Source of the DNA: Bradyrhizobium australiense
GTDB lineage: Bacteria > Pseudomonadota > Alphaproteobacteria > Rhizobiales > Xanthobacteraceae
Length of the DNA stretch: 64,000 nt
Assembly (NCBI RefSeq): GCF_013114825.1
Contig: NZ_JAAVLX010000008.1
Span: forward strand, 124,001 to 188,000
Reading direction: 5' to 3'
Shown: positions 43,136 to 50,946 of the stretch, piece by piece
Layout: each line of letters starts with the position of its first letter
Position numbering within the stretch: the first letter of the stretch is position 1
The notes under the pieces: generated by a model
What the model was told of the DNA's origin: nothing
The model's input: the letters and a program-made list of their open reading frames with translations, nothing else
Databases searched by the model: none
Position numbers and translations under genes: made by a program

Positions 43136-45427
43136 CTACCCATTCACCCGCTCGACCTTGGCGACGACGGCCTTGGCACGCAATTGGGCGATAATTGCAC
43201 TGAGATGCTTGAGGTCATAGACCTCAAGATCGATGGTCAGCTCGGTGAAATCCGGCGAGCGGCGCGACATGCTGATATTATCGATATTGCCGTCGTGCTC
43301 GGCGATCACGGTGGCAACCTGGGCGAGGCTGCCGGGCTCGTTGACGTTGTGAACCAGGATCCGCGCCGGGAAGCGCTGCGGCATGGTCTCGTCGATATCC
43401 CAGCGCACGTCGAGCCAGCGCTCCGGCTCCTCCTCGAAATCCTTTAGCGCCGGCGACTGGATCGGGTAGATCGTGATCCCCTCGCCCGGCGTGACGATGC
43501 CGACGATACGGTCGCCCGGAACCGCGCCGCCGTTCGGGGCAAACTTCACCGGCAAATCCGAATTGATGCCGCGCACCGGGATCACGGACGTGCTGCGCGC
43601 CGGATGTGGCGGCGATTTCAGCTTCAATTTCACTGCAAGGCTCTTCTTGGCCCCGTACTTCACCAACCGCTCTTCCTTGTAGTCCGGATACATGGCGCGG
43701 GCGACGTCGGAGGCCTTCAGTTCGCCACGTCCGACGGAGGCCATCACGTCCTCAATCGAGGCGCGCGCCAGGCGCGGTAATGCACCCTTCAGCTTGTCGT
43801 CGGCATATTCGATCTTGGCGCGGGCAAACAGGCGGTCGACGATGCGGCGACCGAGGCCCGCATATTGATCGCGCACCGCGGTGCGGGTCGCACGCCGGAT
43901 CGCCGCCCGCGCCTTGCCGGTAATCGCAAGCGATTCCCAGGCCGAGGGCGGTGCCGACTGGGCCTTCGAGGTCAGCACCTCGACCTCGTCGCCGTTCTGC
44001 AGCTCCGATGACAGTGGCGCGAACTTGCCGTTGATCTTGCAGCCGACCGCCGAGTTGCCGACATCGGTATGCACGGCATAGGCGAAATCGATCACATTGG
44101 CCTGGCGCGGCAGCGCAATCAATTTTCCCTTCGGGGTAAAGCAGAACACCTGGTCGTGGAACAATTCGAGCTTGGTGTGCTCCAGAAACTCTTCTGGATT
44201 GGCGCTTTCGGAGAGGATGCCGACGGTGTGACGCAGCCAGGCAAAGGCGTTGGATTCGTGCTTCAGCCGCTCGGTCGGTGAACCCATGCCCTCCTTGTAG
44301 AAGGCATGTGCCGCGATACCGAATTCGGCGATCTGGTTCATTTCCTCGGTCCGGATCTGCAATTCGACGCGCTGGTTGCCGGGGCCGATCACGGTGGTGT
44401 GGAGCGAACGGTAGTCGTTCTGTTTCGGCGTCGAGATGTAGTCCTTGAAACGTCCCGGCACCACCGGCCAGGTGGTGTGCACCACGCCGAGCGCGCGGTA
44501 GCAGGATTCGACATCCTGCATCACGACGCGGAAACCGAAGATGTCGGACAATTGCTCGAAGCCGACCGACTTACGCTCCATCTTGGTCCAGATCGAAAAC
44601 GGCTGCTTGCGGCGGCCATAGACGCGCGCGGTGATGCCGTTCTTCTGCAGGTTCTTGGAGAGCTGGCTTTCGATCTCGCCGATCAGGTTGCGGTTGCGCT
44701 CGGCCAGCGCGTCCAGCCGCTGCATTACCACCGCATAGGCTTCCGGATCGAGCGTATGGAACGAGAGATCCTCGAGCTCCTCGCGCATCTCCTGCATGCC
44801 CATGCGCCCGGCGAGCGGCGCATAGATGTCCAGCGTCTCCTCGGCGATGCGGCGACGCGAGGCATGCGGCACGAATTCCAGCGTGCGCATGTTGTGCAGG
44901 CGATCGGCGAGCTTGATCAGGAGCACGCGGACATCGTCGGCGATTGCGAGCAAGAGCTTGCGCAGATTCTCGGCCTGCTTGGCTTCGCGCGAGACCAGCT
45001 CCAGCCGCTTCAGCTTGGTGAGCCCTTCCACCAGCGCGCCGATCTCGTGGCCGAAGATATTGTCGATCTCGGCGCGCGTCGCCTCGGTATCCTCGATAGT
45101 GTCATGCAGTAGTGCCGCGACGATGGTGGCATCGTCGAGCTTGAGATTGGTCAGGATCGCCGCGACCTCGAGCGGATGCGAGAAATAGGGATCGCCGGAC
45201 GCGCGCGTCTGGGTGCCGTGCGCCTTCATGGCGTAGACATAGGCGCGGTTGAGCAGGTCTTCGTTGGTATCCGGATTGTACGAGCGGACGCGTTCGACCA
45301 GATCGTATTGCCGCATCATGCGCGAGCGCGGCGATTTCGGCTTCTCCGCCACGGACGACGCCGGCGCAACCGCGATCTGGCCGGTCGCGGCCTGCATTTG
45401 CCGGGAGCTGCGGCGCCAATACGCCAT
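43136..45427 (-). CDS. rsh: Bifunctional (p)ppGpp synthetase/hydrolase (Rsh)
   Basis: This enzyme makes and degrades (p)ppGpp in the stringent response. The 763-residue protein has an HD hydrolase domain (about 55-210; LLHDTIEDTEATR), a synthetase domain (about 230-370; YGRRKQPFSIWTKMERK, DIFGFRVV), TGS (about 400-465) and a C-terminal ACT domain. ATG 45427 (MAYWRRSSRQ) follows AGAAGGTAG. The hydrolase HD is intact, so the protein is bifunctional. It is the usual single RelA/SpoT homolog of alphaproteobacteria. Confidence 0.95.
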   Translation of the reverse strand: MAYWRRSSRQMQAATGQIAVAPASSVAEKPKSPRSRMMRQYDLVERVRSYNPDTNEDLLNRAYVYAMKAHGTQTRASGDPYFSHPLEVAAILTNLKLDDATIVAALLHDTIEDTEATRAEIDNIFGHEIGALVEGLTKLKRLELVSREAKQAENLRKLLLAIADDVRVLLIKLADRLHNMRTLEFVPHASRRRIAEETLDIYAPLAGRMGMQEMREELEDLSFHTLDPEAYAVVMQRLDALAERNRNLIGEIESQLSKNLQKNGITARVYGRRKQPFSIWTKMERKSVGFEQLSDIFGFRVVMQDVESCYRALGVVHTTWPVVPGRFKDYISTPKQNDYRSLHTTVIGPGNQRVELQIRTEEMNQIAEFGIAAHAFYKEGMGSPTERLKHESNAFAWLRHTVGILSESANPEEFLEHTKLELFHDQVFCFTPKGKLIALPRQANVIDFAYAVHTDVGNSAVGCKINGKFAPLSSELQNGDEVEVLTSKAQSAPPSAWESLAITGKARAAIRRATRTAVRDQYAGLGRRIVDRLFARAKIEYADDKLKGALPRLARASIEDVMASVGRGELKASDVARAMYPDYKEERLVKYGAKKSLAVKLKLKSPPHPARSTSVIPVRGINSDLPVKFAPNGGAVPGDRIVGIVTPGEGITIYPIQSPALKDFEEEPERWLDVRWDIDETMPQRFPARILVHNVNEPGSLAQVATVIAEHDGNIDNISMSRRSPDFTELTIDLEVYDLKHLSAIIAQLRAKAVVAKVERVNG

Positions 45428-45651
45428 CACATCACTACCTTCTTCCACCAGACCCGGACGGGTCCCGCCGTTTACATATCTAATGCGTTTTCGAACGGCG
45501 ATGCACGCCGCGCGGGCCGCGATACGGTTCAATTTCGCTTGGCCGGCAGCCATCCAACGCCCAACCCGACGGCTTCTCGGCCCGGCGAGTCAGCCGTTTT
45601 CGGCCGCGCCGGCCAAGGACGCATTGTAACCGCAAAAATGTCAACAAAAGC

Positions 45652-45680
45652 AAAGGCCCGGACGGAGGGTCCGGGCCTTT
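45652..45680 (-). terminator. Terminator downstream of rpoZ
   Basis: AAAGGCCCGGAC-N5-GTCCGGGCCTTT is a perfect 12-bp hairpin. On the minus strand it is followed by GCTTTTG. It separates rpoZ from rsh. Confidence 0.85.
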
Positions 45681-45720
45681 GGCAGATCGGGGAGTTCGGG
45701 ACGGGCCGGAAGGTTCCGGA

Positions 45721-46113
45721 TTATTCGTCCTCTTCGGGCTGCTCTTCCGGCGGCGCCAGGCCTTCGAGGCCCTTCAGGAGCTCTTCCTCGGTCATGCGCT
45801 CGACCGCAACTTCGGTGTCGTCAGCGTCCACGCTTGCGCCGGCCGAACCGATCAAAGGCACGGTATCGGGCTCTGGCTCGTCGACCTCGACGAATTTCTG
45901 CAGGGAATGAACCAGTTCCTCGCGGAGGTCTTCCGGGGAAATCGTGGAATCGGCGATTTCCCGCAGCGAAACGACCGGGTTCTTGTCGTTATCACGATCA
46001 ACCGTTAGTTGCGAACCGGAGGAAATCATACGGGCGCGATGCGCCGCCAGCAGGACCAGGTCGAACCGGTTGTCGACCTTGTCAATGCAATCTTCCACGG
46101 TGACGCGCGCCAT
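45721..46113 (-). CDS. rpoZ: RNA polymerase omega subunit
   Basis: RpoZ assists folding and assembly of the beta' subunit. The 130-residue protein has the conserved start MARVTVEDCIDKVDNRFDLV, then RARMISSGSQLTV and REIADSTISPEDL, with an acidic C-terminal tail (PPEEQPEEDE) longer than in E. coli. ATG 46113 is fixed by the conserved N-terminus. It is upstream of rsh, as in many bacteria, but with its own terminator. The 354-bp gap 46114-46467 shows no other gene. Confidence 0.97.
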   Translation of the reverse strand: MARVTVEDCIDKVDNRFDLVLLAAHRARMISSGSQLTVDRDNDKNPVVSLREIADSTISPEDLREELVHSLQKFVEVDEPEPDTVPLIGSAGASVDADDTEVAVERMTEEELLKGLEGLAPPEEQPEEDE

Positions 46114-46467
46114 AGACTGTCGCTCCGTTAAATGGGGCCAAATATGTCGGTTATCAGCGCTAGTTATAGTGGTAGGGGACGTTTCGCAAGACCAAATTTG
46201 TGATTTGCCTTCCCAATGGGCTCTGATACGCCAAACCCCGGGGCGGACGGGCCGGAGCATCCAGACGCGGCAGGGTTGCTGCGCAGGACAAGTAAATCTC
46301 TTCATTGCACTGTCAAAAGTATAGGTTTTTCGCCCTCGCCTCACCATAATTGCAGTGGTGACTGTCGTGGGGCACGATTCACCGAACTTTAGGCAACAGA
46401 CCTGGAAAGTGCGCGCGGTCGTTGGCCGCTGCGCTAGAAGAGCTAACAACAACGTGAGAACCATTTG

Positions 46468-47097
46468 ATGTCACCAGCTTCCAACAAGATTGCGCTCTTC
46501 ATCGATGGCGCCAACCTCTACGCAACGGCCAAGACGCTCGGCTTCGACATCGATTACAAGCGCCTTCTCAAGGAATTTCAGAGCCGAGGGACGCTGTTGC
46601 GTGCGTTCTACTACACGGCGATCATCGAGGATCAGGAGTACTCCTCGATCCGTCCGCTGATCGACTGGCTCGACTACAACGGCTACACCGTCGTCACCAA
46701 GGCAACGAAGGAATTCATCGACGCTTCCGGCCGCCGCAAGGTGAAGGGCAATATGGACATCGAGCTCGCCGTCGATGCCATGGAGCTCGCCGAGCATGTC
46801 GACCAGATCGTGCTGTTCTCGGGCGACGGCGATTTCCGCTCGCTGGTAGAAGCGGTGCAGCGTCGCGGAGTTCGCGTCACGGTCGTTTCGACCATTTCGA
46901 GCCAGCCGCCGATGATCGCCGACGAACTGCGCCGCCAGGCCGACGTCTTCACCGACCTCGTCGAGCTGCAATCAAAACTGGGCCGCGATCCCTCCGAGCG
47001 TCCTGCCCCGCGCGAGCCGCGTCATCACTCCCCGCAATTCCTGCAGCGCGCCACCACTGTGGCGCCGCGGGGCGCTGACGACGATTTCGACGATTGA
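46468..47097 (+). CDS. NYN domain RNase-like protein (LabA/DUF88 family)
   Basis: The 209-residue protein has a NYN (PIN-like) domain (about 5-155): IALFIDGANLYATAKTLGFD with the first catalytic Asp, KGNMDIELAVDAM, and LFSGDGDFRSLVEAVQRRGV with the others. NYN proteins are putative RNases. The tail is Arg/Pro-rich and ends GADDDFDD. ATG 46468 is preferred over the preceding TTG. It is divergent from rpoZ, has its own terminator and is widely conserved in Rhizobiales. Confidence 0.9.
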   Translation: MSPASNKIALFIDGANLYATAKTLGFDIDYKRLLKEFQSRGTLLRAFYYTAIIEDQEYSSIRPLIDWLDYNGYTVVTKATKEFIDASGRRKVKGNMDIELAVDAMELAEHVDQIVLFSGDGDFRSLVEAVQRRGVRVTVVSTISSQPPMIADELRRQADVFTDLVELQSKLGRDPSERPAPREPRHHSPQFLQRATTVAPRGADDDFDD

Positions 47098-47119
47098 GAA
47101 TGAGCCAGTACACTGCTAG

Positions 47120-47160
47120 AGCCTCGGTTCTGATTGAAAACAGAACCGAGGCTTTTTGTT
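47120..47160 (+). terminator. Rho-independent terminator of the NYN gene
   Basis: AGCCTCGGTTCTG-ATTGAAAA-CAGAACCGAGGCT is a perfect 13-bp stem followed by TTTTGTTTT. Confidence 0.93.
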
Positions 47161-47242
47161 TTGGCGCGCGAATCTGACGCGAACCGGTATCGATCCCGCA
47201 TCAGGTCCGTGACTGAATTTCGCTCGAAAGCGCTTTGTATAG

Positions 47243-47896
47243 ATGGCTAGTCTCCCCGCCCCTGCGGCTGCCGAACCCGATCGCAACTGCCCGCTCTGCC
47301 CAAGGCTCGCCCAATTTCGCGCGCAGGCACGTGCCCGCGAGCCGGGTTGGCACAACTCGCCGGTCGCTTCATTCGGCGATGCCACGGCGCAACTATTGAT
47401 TGTCGGGCTGGCGCCGGGCCTGCAGGGGGCCAACCGGACCGGACGGCCGTTCACCGGCGACTATGCCGGCGATCTCCTGTATGCGACCTTGCTTGAATAC
47501 GGCTTTGCAAAGGGCCTTTATCAGGCGCGGCCTGATGACGGACTGAAGCTCGTCGACTGTCGGATCAGCAACGCGGTGCGCTGCGTGCCGCCGCAGAACA
47601 AGCCATTGCCGATCGAGATCACAACCTGCCGGCAATTTCTCAGCGCGACCATTGCCACGATGCCCAGACTTCGCGCGATCGTGGCGCTCGGACGGATCGC
47701 CCACGAATCGACATTGAAGGCGCTCGGCCTGCGCAATGGCGCCGCGCCCTTTGCGCACGGCGCCGTGCATGAGGCCGGCGCGATCAGGCTCTACGACAGC
47801 TATCATTGCTCACGCTACAACACCAATACGGGGGTGCTGACGCCGAAAATGTTTCGCGAGGTGTTTGCGAAGGTGCGGAAGGATTTGGGGTCATAG
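47243..47896 (+). CDS. Uracil-DNA glycosylase family 5 (UdgB)
   Basis: The 217-residue protein has CPLCPRL and CDQ-free Cys positions typical of 4Fe-4S UDGs (NCPLC near residues 15-19), motif 1 VGLAPGLQGANRTGRPFTGD, and motif 2 SYHCSRYNTNTG near the C-terminus. Family 5 enzymes remove uracil and some other deaminated bases. It lies behind the NYN terminator with its own start at 47243. Confidence 0.85.
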   Translation: MASLPAPAAAEPDRNCPLCPRLAQFRAQARAREPGWHNSPVASFGDATAQLLIVGLAPGLQGANRTGRPFTGDYAGDLLYATLLEYGFAKGLYQARPDDGLKLVDCRISNAVRCVPPQNKPLPIEITTCRQFLSATIATMPRLRAIVALGRIAHESTLKALGLRNGAAPFAHGAVHEAGAIRLYDSYHCSRYNTNTGVLTPKMFREVFAKVRKDLGS

Positions 47897-47908
47897 ATCG
47901 TAGTCGGT

Positions 47909-48003
47909 CTTGTAGAGTGGGCAAAGGCGCGACCGCGCCTTGCCCACCATTCCTGCCGGTGGTCTAGATGGTGGGCACGCTTCGCTTTGCCCACCTTACA
48001 AAA
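47909..48003. repeat. Dispersed repeat, family G copy 2
   Basis: GTAGAGTGGGCAAAGGCGCG ... GCCTTGCCCACC, then GGTGGGCACGCTTCGCTTTG with CCCACCTTAC. It matches 34938-35070. It sits between convergent UDG and peroxiredoxin genes. Confidence 0.8.
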
Positions 48004-48007
48004 TTGC

Positions 48008-48583
48008 TTACCGTGGATTTTCTCTCAGCCATGCCAGTACGTCGGCGGCGTTCCGGTCCGGCGGGAACACGGGATAGAAGACGTGGCGGATGCGGCCGTC
48101 ATCGATGATCAGCGCCAGCCGCTTGATTAATGTCAGTCCCGCCACCTCCATGGTCGGCAAGTTCAGGGCGCGGGTCAGCTTGAGCTTTTCATCCGACAGA
48201 ACCGGAAACGGCAGATGCAGCCGTGACGCCATCTCGGTCTGGTAGACGTTGTCCTGAGTCGACAGGCCGAACACCTGCCGCGCGCCGGCCGCTTTCAACT
48301 CCGCAAACAGATCGCGAAAAGAGCAGGTTTGCGGGGTGCAACCCCGCGCGCCGGGGATCATGTCCCAGTCGTCGACCAGACTGATCTTGCCCGGTTCCCC
48401 GGTGCGAGGATAGGCGAACACGACGGTGCGGCCGGCAAGCGCTGATAGCATCACCGAACTGTCGTCGGTGGCCAGCAGCGTGACCGGCGGAATCGCCACG
48501 CCGACAAGATGCGCCGCCCCGCCGTCGTCCACCGGCGGGGGAATCTTGCTCCAGTCGACTTCCAGCAGATTGGATTGCGCCAT
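48008..48583 (-). CDS. Peroxiredoxin (AhpC/TSA family)
   Basis: The 191-residue protein is a thioredoxin-fold peroxidase. The peroxidatic Cys is in GARGCTPQTCSFRD, followed four residues later by a second Cys, and QVFGLSTQDNVYQTEMA and FPVLSDEKLKLTRAL resemble the bacterioferritin-comigratory/PrxQ group. It reduces hydroperoxides. It has an unusual form of the catalytic motif (CTPQTC rather than the common CTxE). It is a single gene. Confidence 0.88.
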   Translation of the reverse strand: MAQSNLLEVDWSKIPPPVDDGGAAHLVGVAIPPVTLLATDDSSVMLSALAGRTVVFAYPRTGEPGKISLVDDWDMIPGARGCTPQTCSFRDLFAELKAAGARQVFGLSTQDNVYQTEMASRLHLPFPVLSDEKLKLTRALNLPTMEVAGLTLIKRLALIIDDGRIRHVFYPVFPPDRNAADVLAWLRENPR

Positions 48584-48593
48584 CTCGTCTTCC

Positions 48594-48668
48594 TCCAGGT
48601 GGCGAATGGCGAGTAGCGAATAGAGGAATGGAATTTACTATTCGCCACTCCCTTTCGCTATTCGCCTT
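48594..48668. repeat. GCGAATA-type palindromic repeat (family L)
   Basis: GGCGAATGGCGAGTAGCGAA and TAG face CTATTCGCCACTCCCTTTCG with CTATTCGCC. The arms are built of GCGAAT(A/G)-like heptamers. It fills the peroxiredoxin-smpB gap. Confidence 0.75.
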
Positions 48669-49142
48669 CTATCCTCGCGCCCGCATCAGGCGGCCTTTTT
48701 CCCGGCCCCAGTCGCGCTTCTTTTCGCTCTCGCGCTTGTCGTGCAGCTTCTTGCCCTTGGCGATCGCCAGCAACAGCTTGGCGCGGCCGCGCTCGTTGAA
48801 ATAGAGCTTCAGCGGAATCAGCGTCATGCCTTCACGATCGACCGCACCCATCAGCCTGTTGATCTGCTTTCGGTGCAGCAGCAGCTTGCGCGGCCGTTTC
48901 GGCTCATGGTTGAAGCGATTGGCCTGCAGATACTCCGGAATATTGGCGTTAATCAGCCAGATCTCGCCGTTCTTGGAATCCGCGTATGATTCCGCAATGG
49001 TGGTCTTGCCATTGCGGATCGACTTCACTTCGGTGCCGGTCAGCGCAATGCCAGCCTCGATCGTGTCCTCGATTGCATAATTGAACCGGGCTTTACGATT
49101 TTCGGCGACGACCTTGATCGGGCGCTCGTTCTTGTCCGCCAC
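48669..49142 (-). CDS. smpB: SsrA-binding protein SmpB
   Basis: SmpB binds tmRNA and rescues stalled ribosomes. The 157-residue protein has AENRKARFNYAIEDTIEAGI and LTGTEVKSIRNGKTTIAES (family signatures) and the basic C-terminal tail (KKRDWGREKGRLMRARG). The start is GTG 49142 directly followed by ADKNERPIKV. It is 2 bp from a large hairpin; the purine stretch GAAGAGGG that may serve as ribosome site lies inside the hairpin arm. Confidence 0.95.
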   Translation of the reverse strand: MADKNERPIKVVAENRKARFNYAIEDTIEAGIALTGTEVKSIRNGKTTIAESYADSKNGEIWLINANIPEYLQANRFNHEPKRPRKLLLHRKQINRLMGAVDREGMTLIPLKLYFNERGRAKLLLAIAKGKKLHDKRESEKKRDWGREKGRLMRARG

Positions 49143-49143
49143 G

Positions 49144-49220
49144 GCTAGTGCCCTCTTCCGAAGTTCGTACAGTGATTGCGGAGCCCGTTATACGAACTTC
49201 GGAAGACAAAGGGCACTAGC
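49144..49220. repeat. Large hairpin 1 between smpB and mscL (family M)
   Basis: GCTAGTGCCCTCTTCCGAAG with TTCGTA (49144-49169) is the reverse complement, apart from a small bulge, of TACGAACTTCGGAAGACAAA with GGGCACTAGC (49191-49220). The outer arm GCTAGTGCC is shared with hairpin 2. Confidence 0.9.
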
Positions 49221-49232
49221 AAATTTATGATT

Positions 49233-49311
49233 GCTAGTGCCGCTTTTCGATTTGAGGTCCCACGCGGACTCGCGGCAAACACTGTGGGGACCTCAAATCG
49301 GCGGCACTAGC
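49233..49311. repeat. Large hairpin 2 between smpB and mscL (family M)
   Basis: GCTAGTGCCGCTTTTCGATT with TGAGGTCCC (49233-49261) pairs with GGGGACCTCAAATCGGCGGC with ACTAGC (49286-49311). Its last CTAGC supplies the TAG stop of mscL. It shares the terminal GCTAGTGCC arm with hairpin 1. Confidence 0.9.
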
Positions 49312-49720
49312 CCTTCTTGAGGAGATCCCGTATCTCGATCAGCAGTTCTTCCTGCTTGGTCAGCTTCGGCGCCGCCGGCGCCGCCTCTTCCTTGCGCTTC
49401 AACTGGTTCATGAGCCGGATAACGATAAACAACACAAAGGCGACGATGAGGAAGTTCAGCGTCAGCGTGAGAAAATTGCCCCAAGCCAACACCGCGCCCT
49501 GCTTTTTAGCGTCCGCCAGATTGTTGGCAGTCACCGTCTTGGACAGCGGCGTGAAATAGTTGGAGAAATCGAGACCGCCGGTGATCGCGCCGATCACTGG
49601 CATGATCACATCGCCGACCAGCGAAGTCACGATCGCGCCGAAGGCCGCACCAATGATGACGCCGACGGCGAGGTCGACGACGTTACCCTTCATCGCGAAT
49701 TCGCGGAATTCCTTCAGCAT
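49307..49720 (-). CDS. mscL: Large-conductance mechanosensitive channel MscL
   Basis: MscL is an osmotic safety valve of the inner membrane. The 137-residue protein has two helices (VVDLAVGVIIGAAFGAIVTS and FLTLTLNFLIVAFVLFIVIR) with the pore-lining GVIIGAAFG motif, and a C-terminal coiled segment (QEELLIEIRDLLKKG). Its stop codon lies inside hairpin 2. It is convergent with no gene and precedes smpB on the same strand. Confidence 0.95.
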   Translation of the reverse strand: MLKEFREFAMKGNVVDLAVGVIIGAAFGAIVTSLVGDVIMPVIGAITGGLDFSNYFTPLSKTVTANNLADAKKQGAVLAWGNFLTLTLNFLIVAFVLFIVIRLMNQLKRKEEAAPAAPKLTKQEELLIEIRDLLKKG

Positions 49721-49765
49721 GTTGGCTTCCCCTCTTCGCTCGCCGCACGAAGATCGCCGTGGGTG

Positions 49766-50656
49766 CTAATTGATCAGGCCGGCATGGACCATGGCGCTGC
49801 GCACGGCGACGCGCGTCGGCTCGGAAACCGGCACCATCGGCAGCCGCAGCTTCTCGTCGATCTTGCCGAGCAGCGAGAGCGCGTATTTCACCGGCGCCGG
49901 ATTGCTTTCGATGAACAGGTTGTTGTGCAGCGGCATCAGCTTGTCGTGCAGCTTGAGCGCGGTGGCGTGATCGCCCTTCTGCCATGCCGCGTGGAATTCC
50001 GAGCACAGCCGCGGCGCGACGTTTGACGTGACCGAGATGCAGCCATGCCCGCCATGCGCCATGTAGCCGAGAATGGTGGCGTCCTCGCCCGACAATTGGT
50101 TGAAGTCCTCGCCCATCGCCGCGCGTTGCTGCGATACCCGCACCATGCTGGCGGTCGCATCCTTCACGCCGGCGATGTTCTTCAGGGCGAACAGGCGCGT
50201 CATGGTCTCGACCGACATATCGATCACGGAACGGCCGGGAATGTTGTAGATGATGATCGGAATGCCGATGGCATCGTTGATCGCCTTGAAGTGCTGGTAC
50301 ATGCCTTCCTGGGTGGGCTTGTTGTAGTACGGCGTCACCACCAGCACCGCATCTGCTCCCGCCTTTTCGGCATGCTCGGCAAGCTCGACCGCTTCCTTGG
50401 TCGAGTTGGAGCCGGCGCCCGCAATCACCGGCACCTTGCCCTTGGCCTCCCCGATACACCATTCGACCACACGCTTGTGTTCGTCATGGCTCAGCGTCGG
50501 GCTTTCACCGGTCGTGCCCACCGGGACCAGGCCGTGGGTGCCTTCGGCGATCTGCCAGCTCACCAGGGCGCGGAAAGCGGCCTCGTCGACCGAGCCGTTC
50601 TTGAATGGCGTAACCAAGGCGGTGAACGATCCCCGGAATTTTGTCTTGGCTGCCAT
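49766..50656 (-). CDS. dapA: 4-hydroxy-tetrahydrodipicolinate synthase
   Basis: DapA condenses pyruvate with aspartate semialdehyde in lysine and diaminopimelate synthesis. The 296-residue TIM barrel has VPVGTTGESPTLSHDEHKRV, VVTPYYNKPTQEGMYQHFKA, the Tyr in IIYNIPGRSVIDM and the Schiff-base Lys in IAGVKDATASMVRV. It lies 46 bp upstream of mscL, and is divergent from the transglycosylase gene. Confidence 0.95.
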   Translation of the reverse strand: MAAKTKFRGSFTALVTPFKNGSVDEAAFRALVSWQIAEGTHGLVPVGTTGESPTLSHDEHKRVVEWCIGEAKGKVPVIAGAGSNSTKEAVELAEHAEKAGADAVLVVTPYYNKPTQEGMYQHFKAINDAIGIPIIIYNIPGRSVIDMSVETMTRLFALKNIAGVKDATASMVRVSQQRAAMGEDFNQLSGEDATILGYMAHGGHGCISVTSNVAPRLCSEFHAAWQKGDHATALKLHDKLMPLHNNLFIESNPAPVKYALSLLGKIDEKLRLPMVPVSEPTRVAVRSAMVHAGLIN

Positions 50657-50946
50657 GGATTTCCTCCAAACACTTAAGAAACGGCACGACCGAAACTGGA
50701 TTTCAATTCATATCGGGTCTGGCGATCAGGCGAAAGGGCCGTGCCGTATGGCCCTAGCGCTTTGTTTTGGCACTCTTTCTTGGCGCAGACCGGCATCTGC
50801 CTTCCGCGAAGGCGATAGCCGCGATTTTGCCGCGGTGATGGCGCAAACAGATCGACCGTGACCTTTTTAGCATTTTGTCCACATCTTCGATCAAAATAGG
50901 CCTAGGGCTCGAGCGACTTAATGATTCGCCGCCGCAGAGGAAAGCC

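Noticed and set aside
46114..46464. Upstream extension of the rpoZ frame
   Set aside because: RpoZ has a conserved N-terminus at 46113; the extension has no family support.
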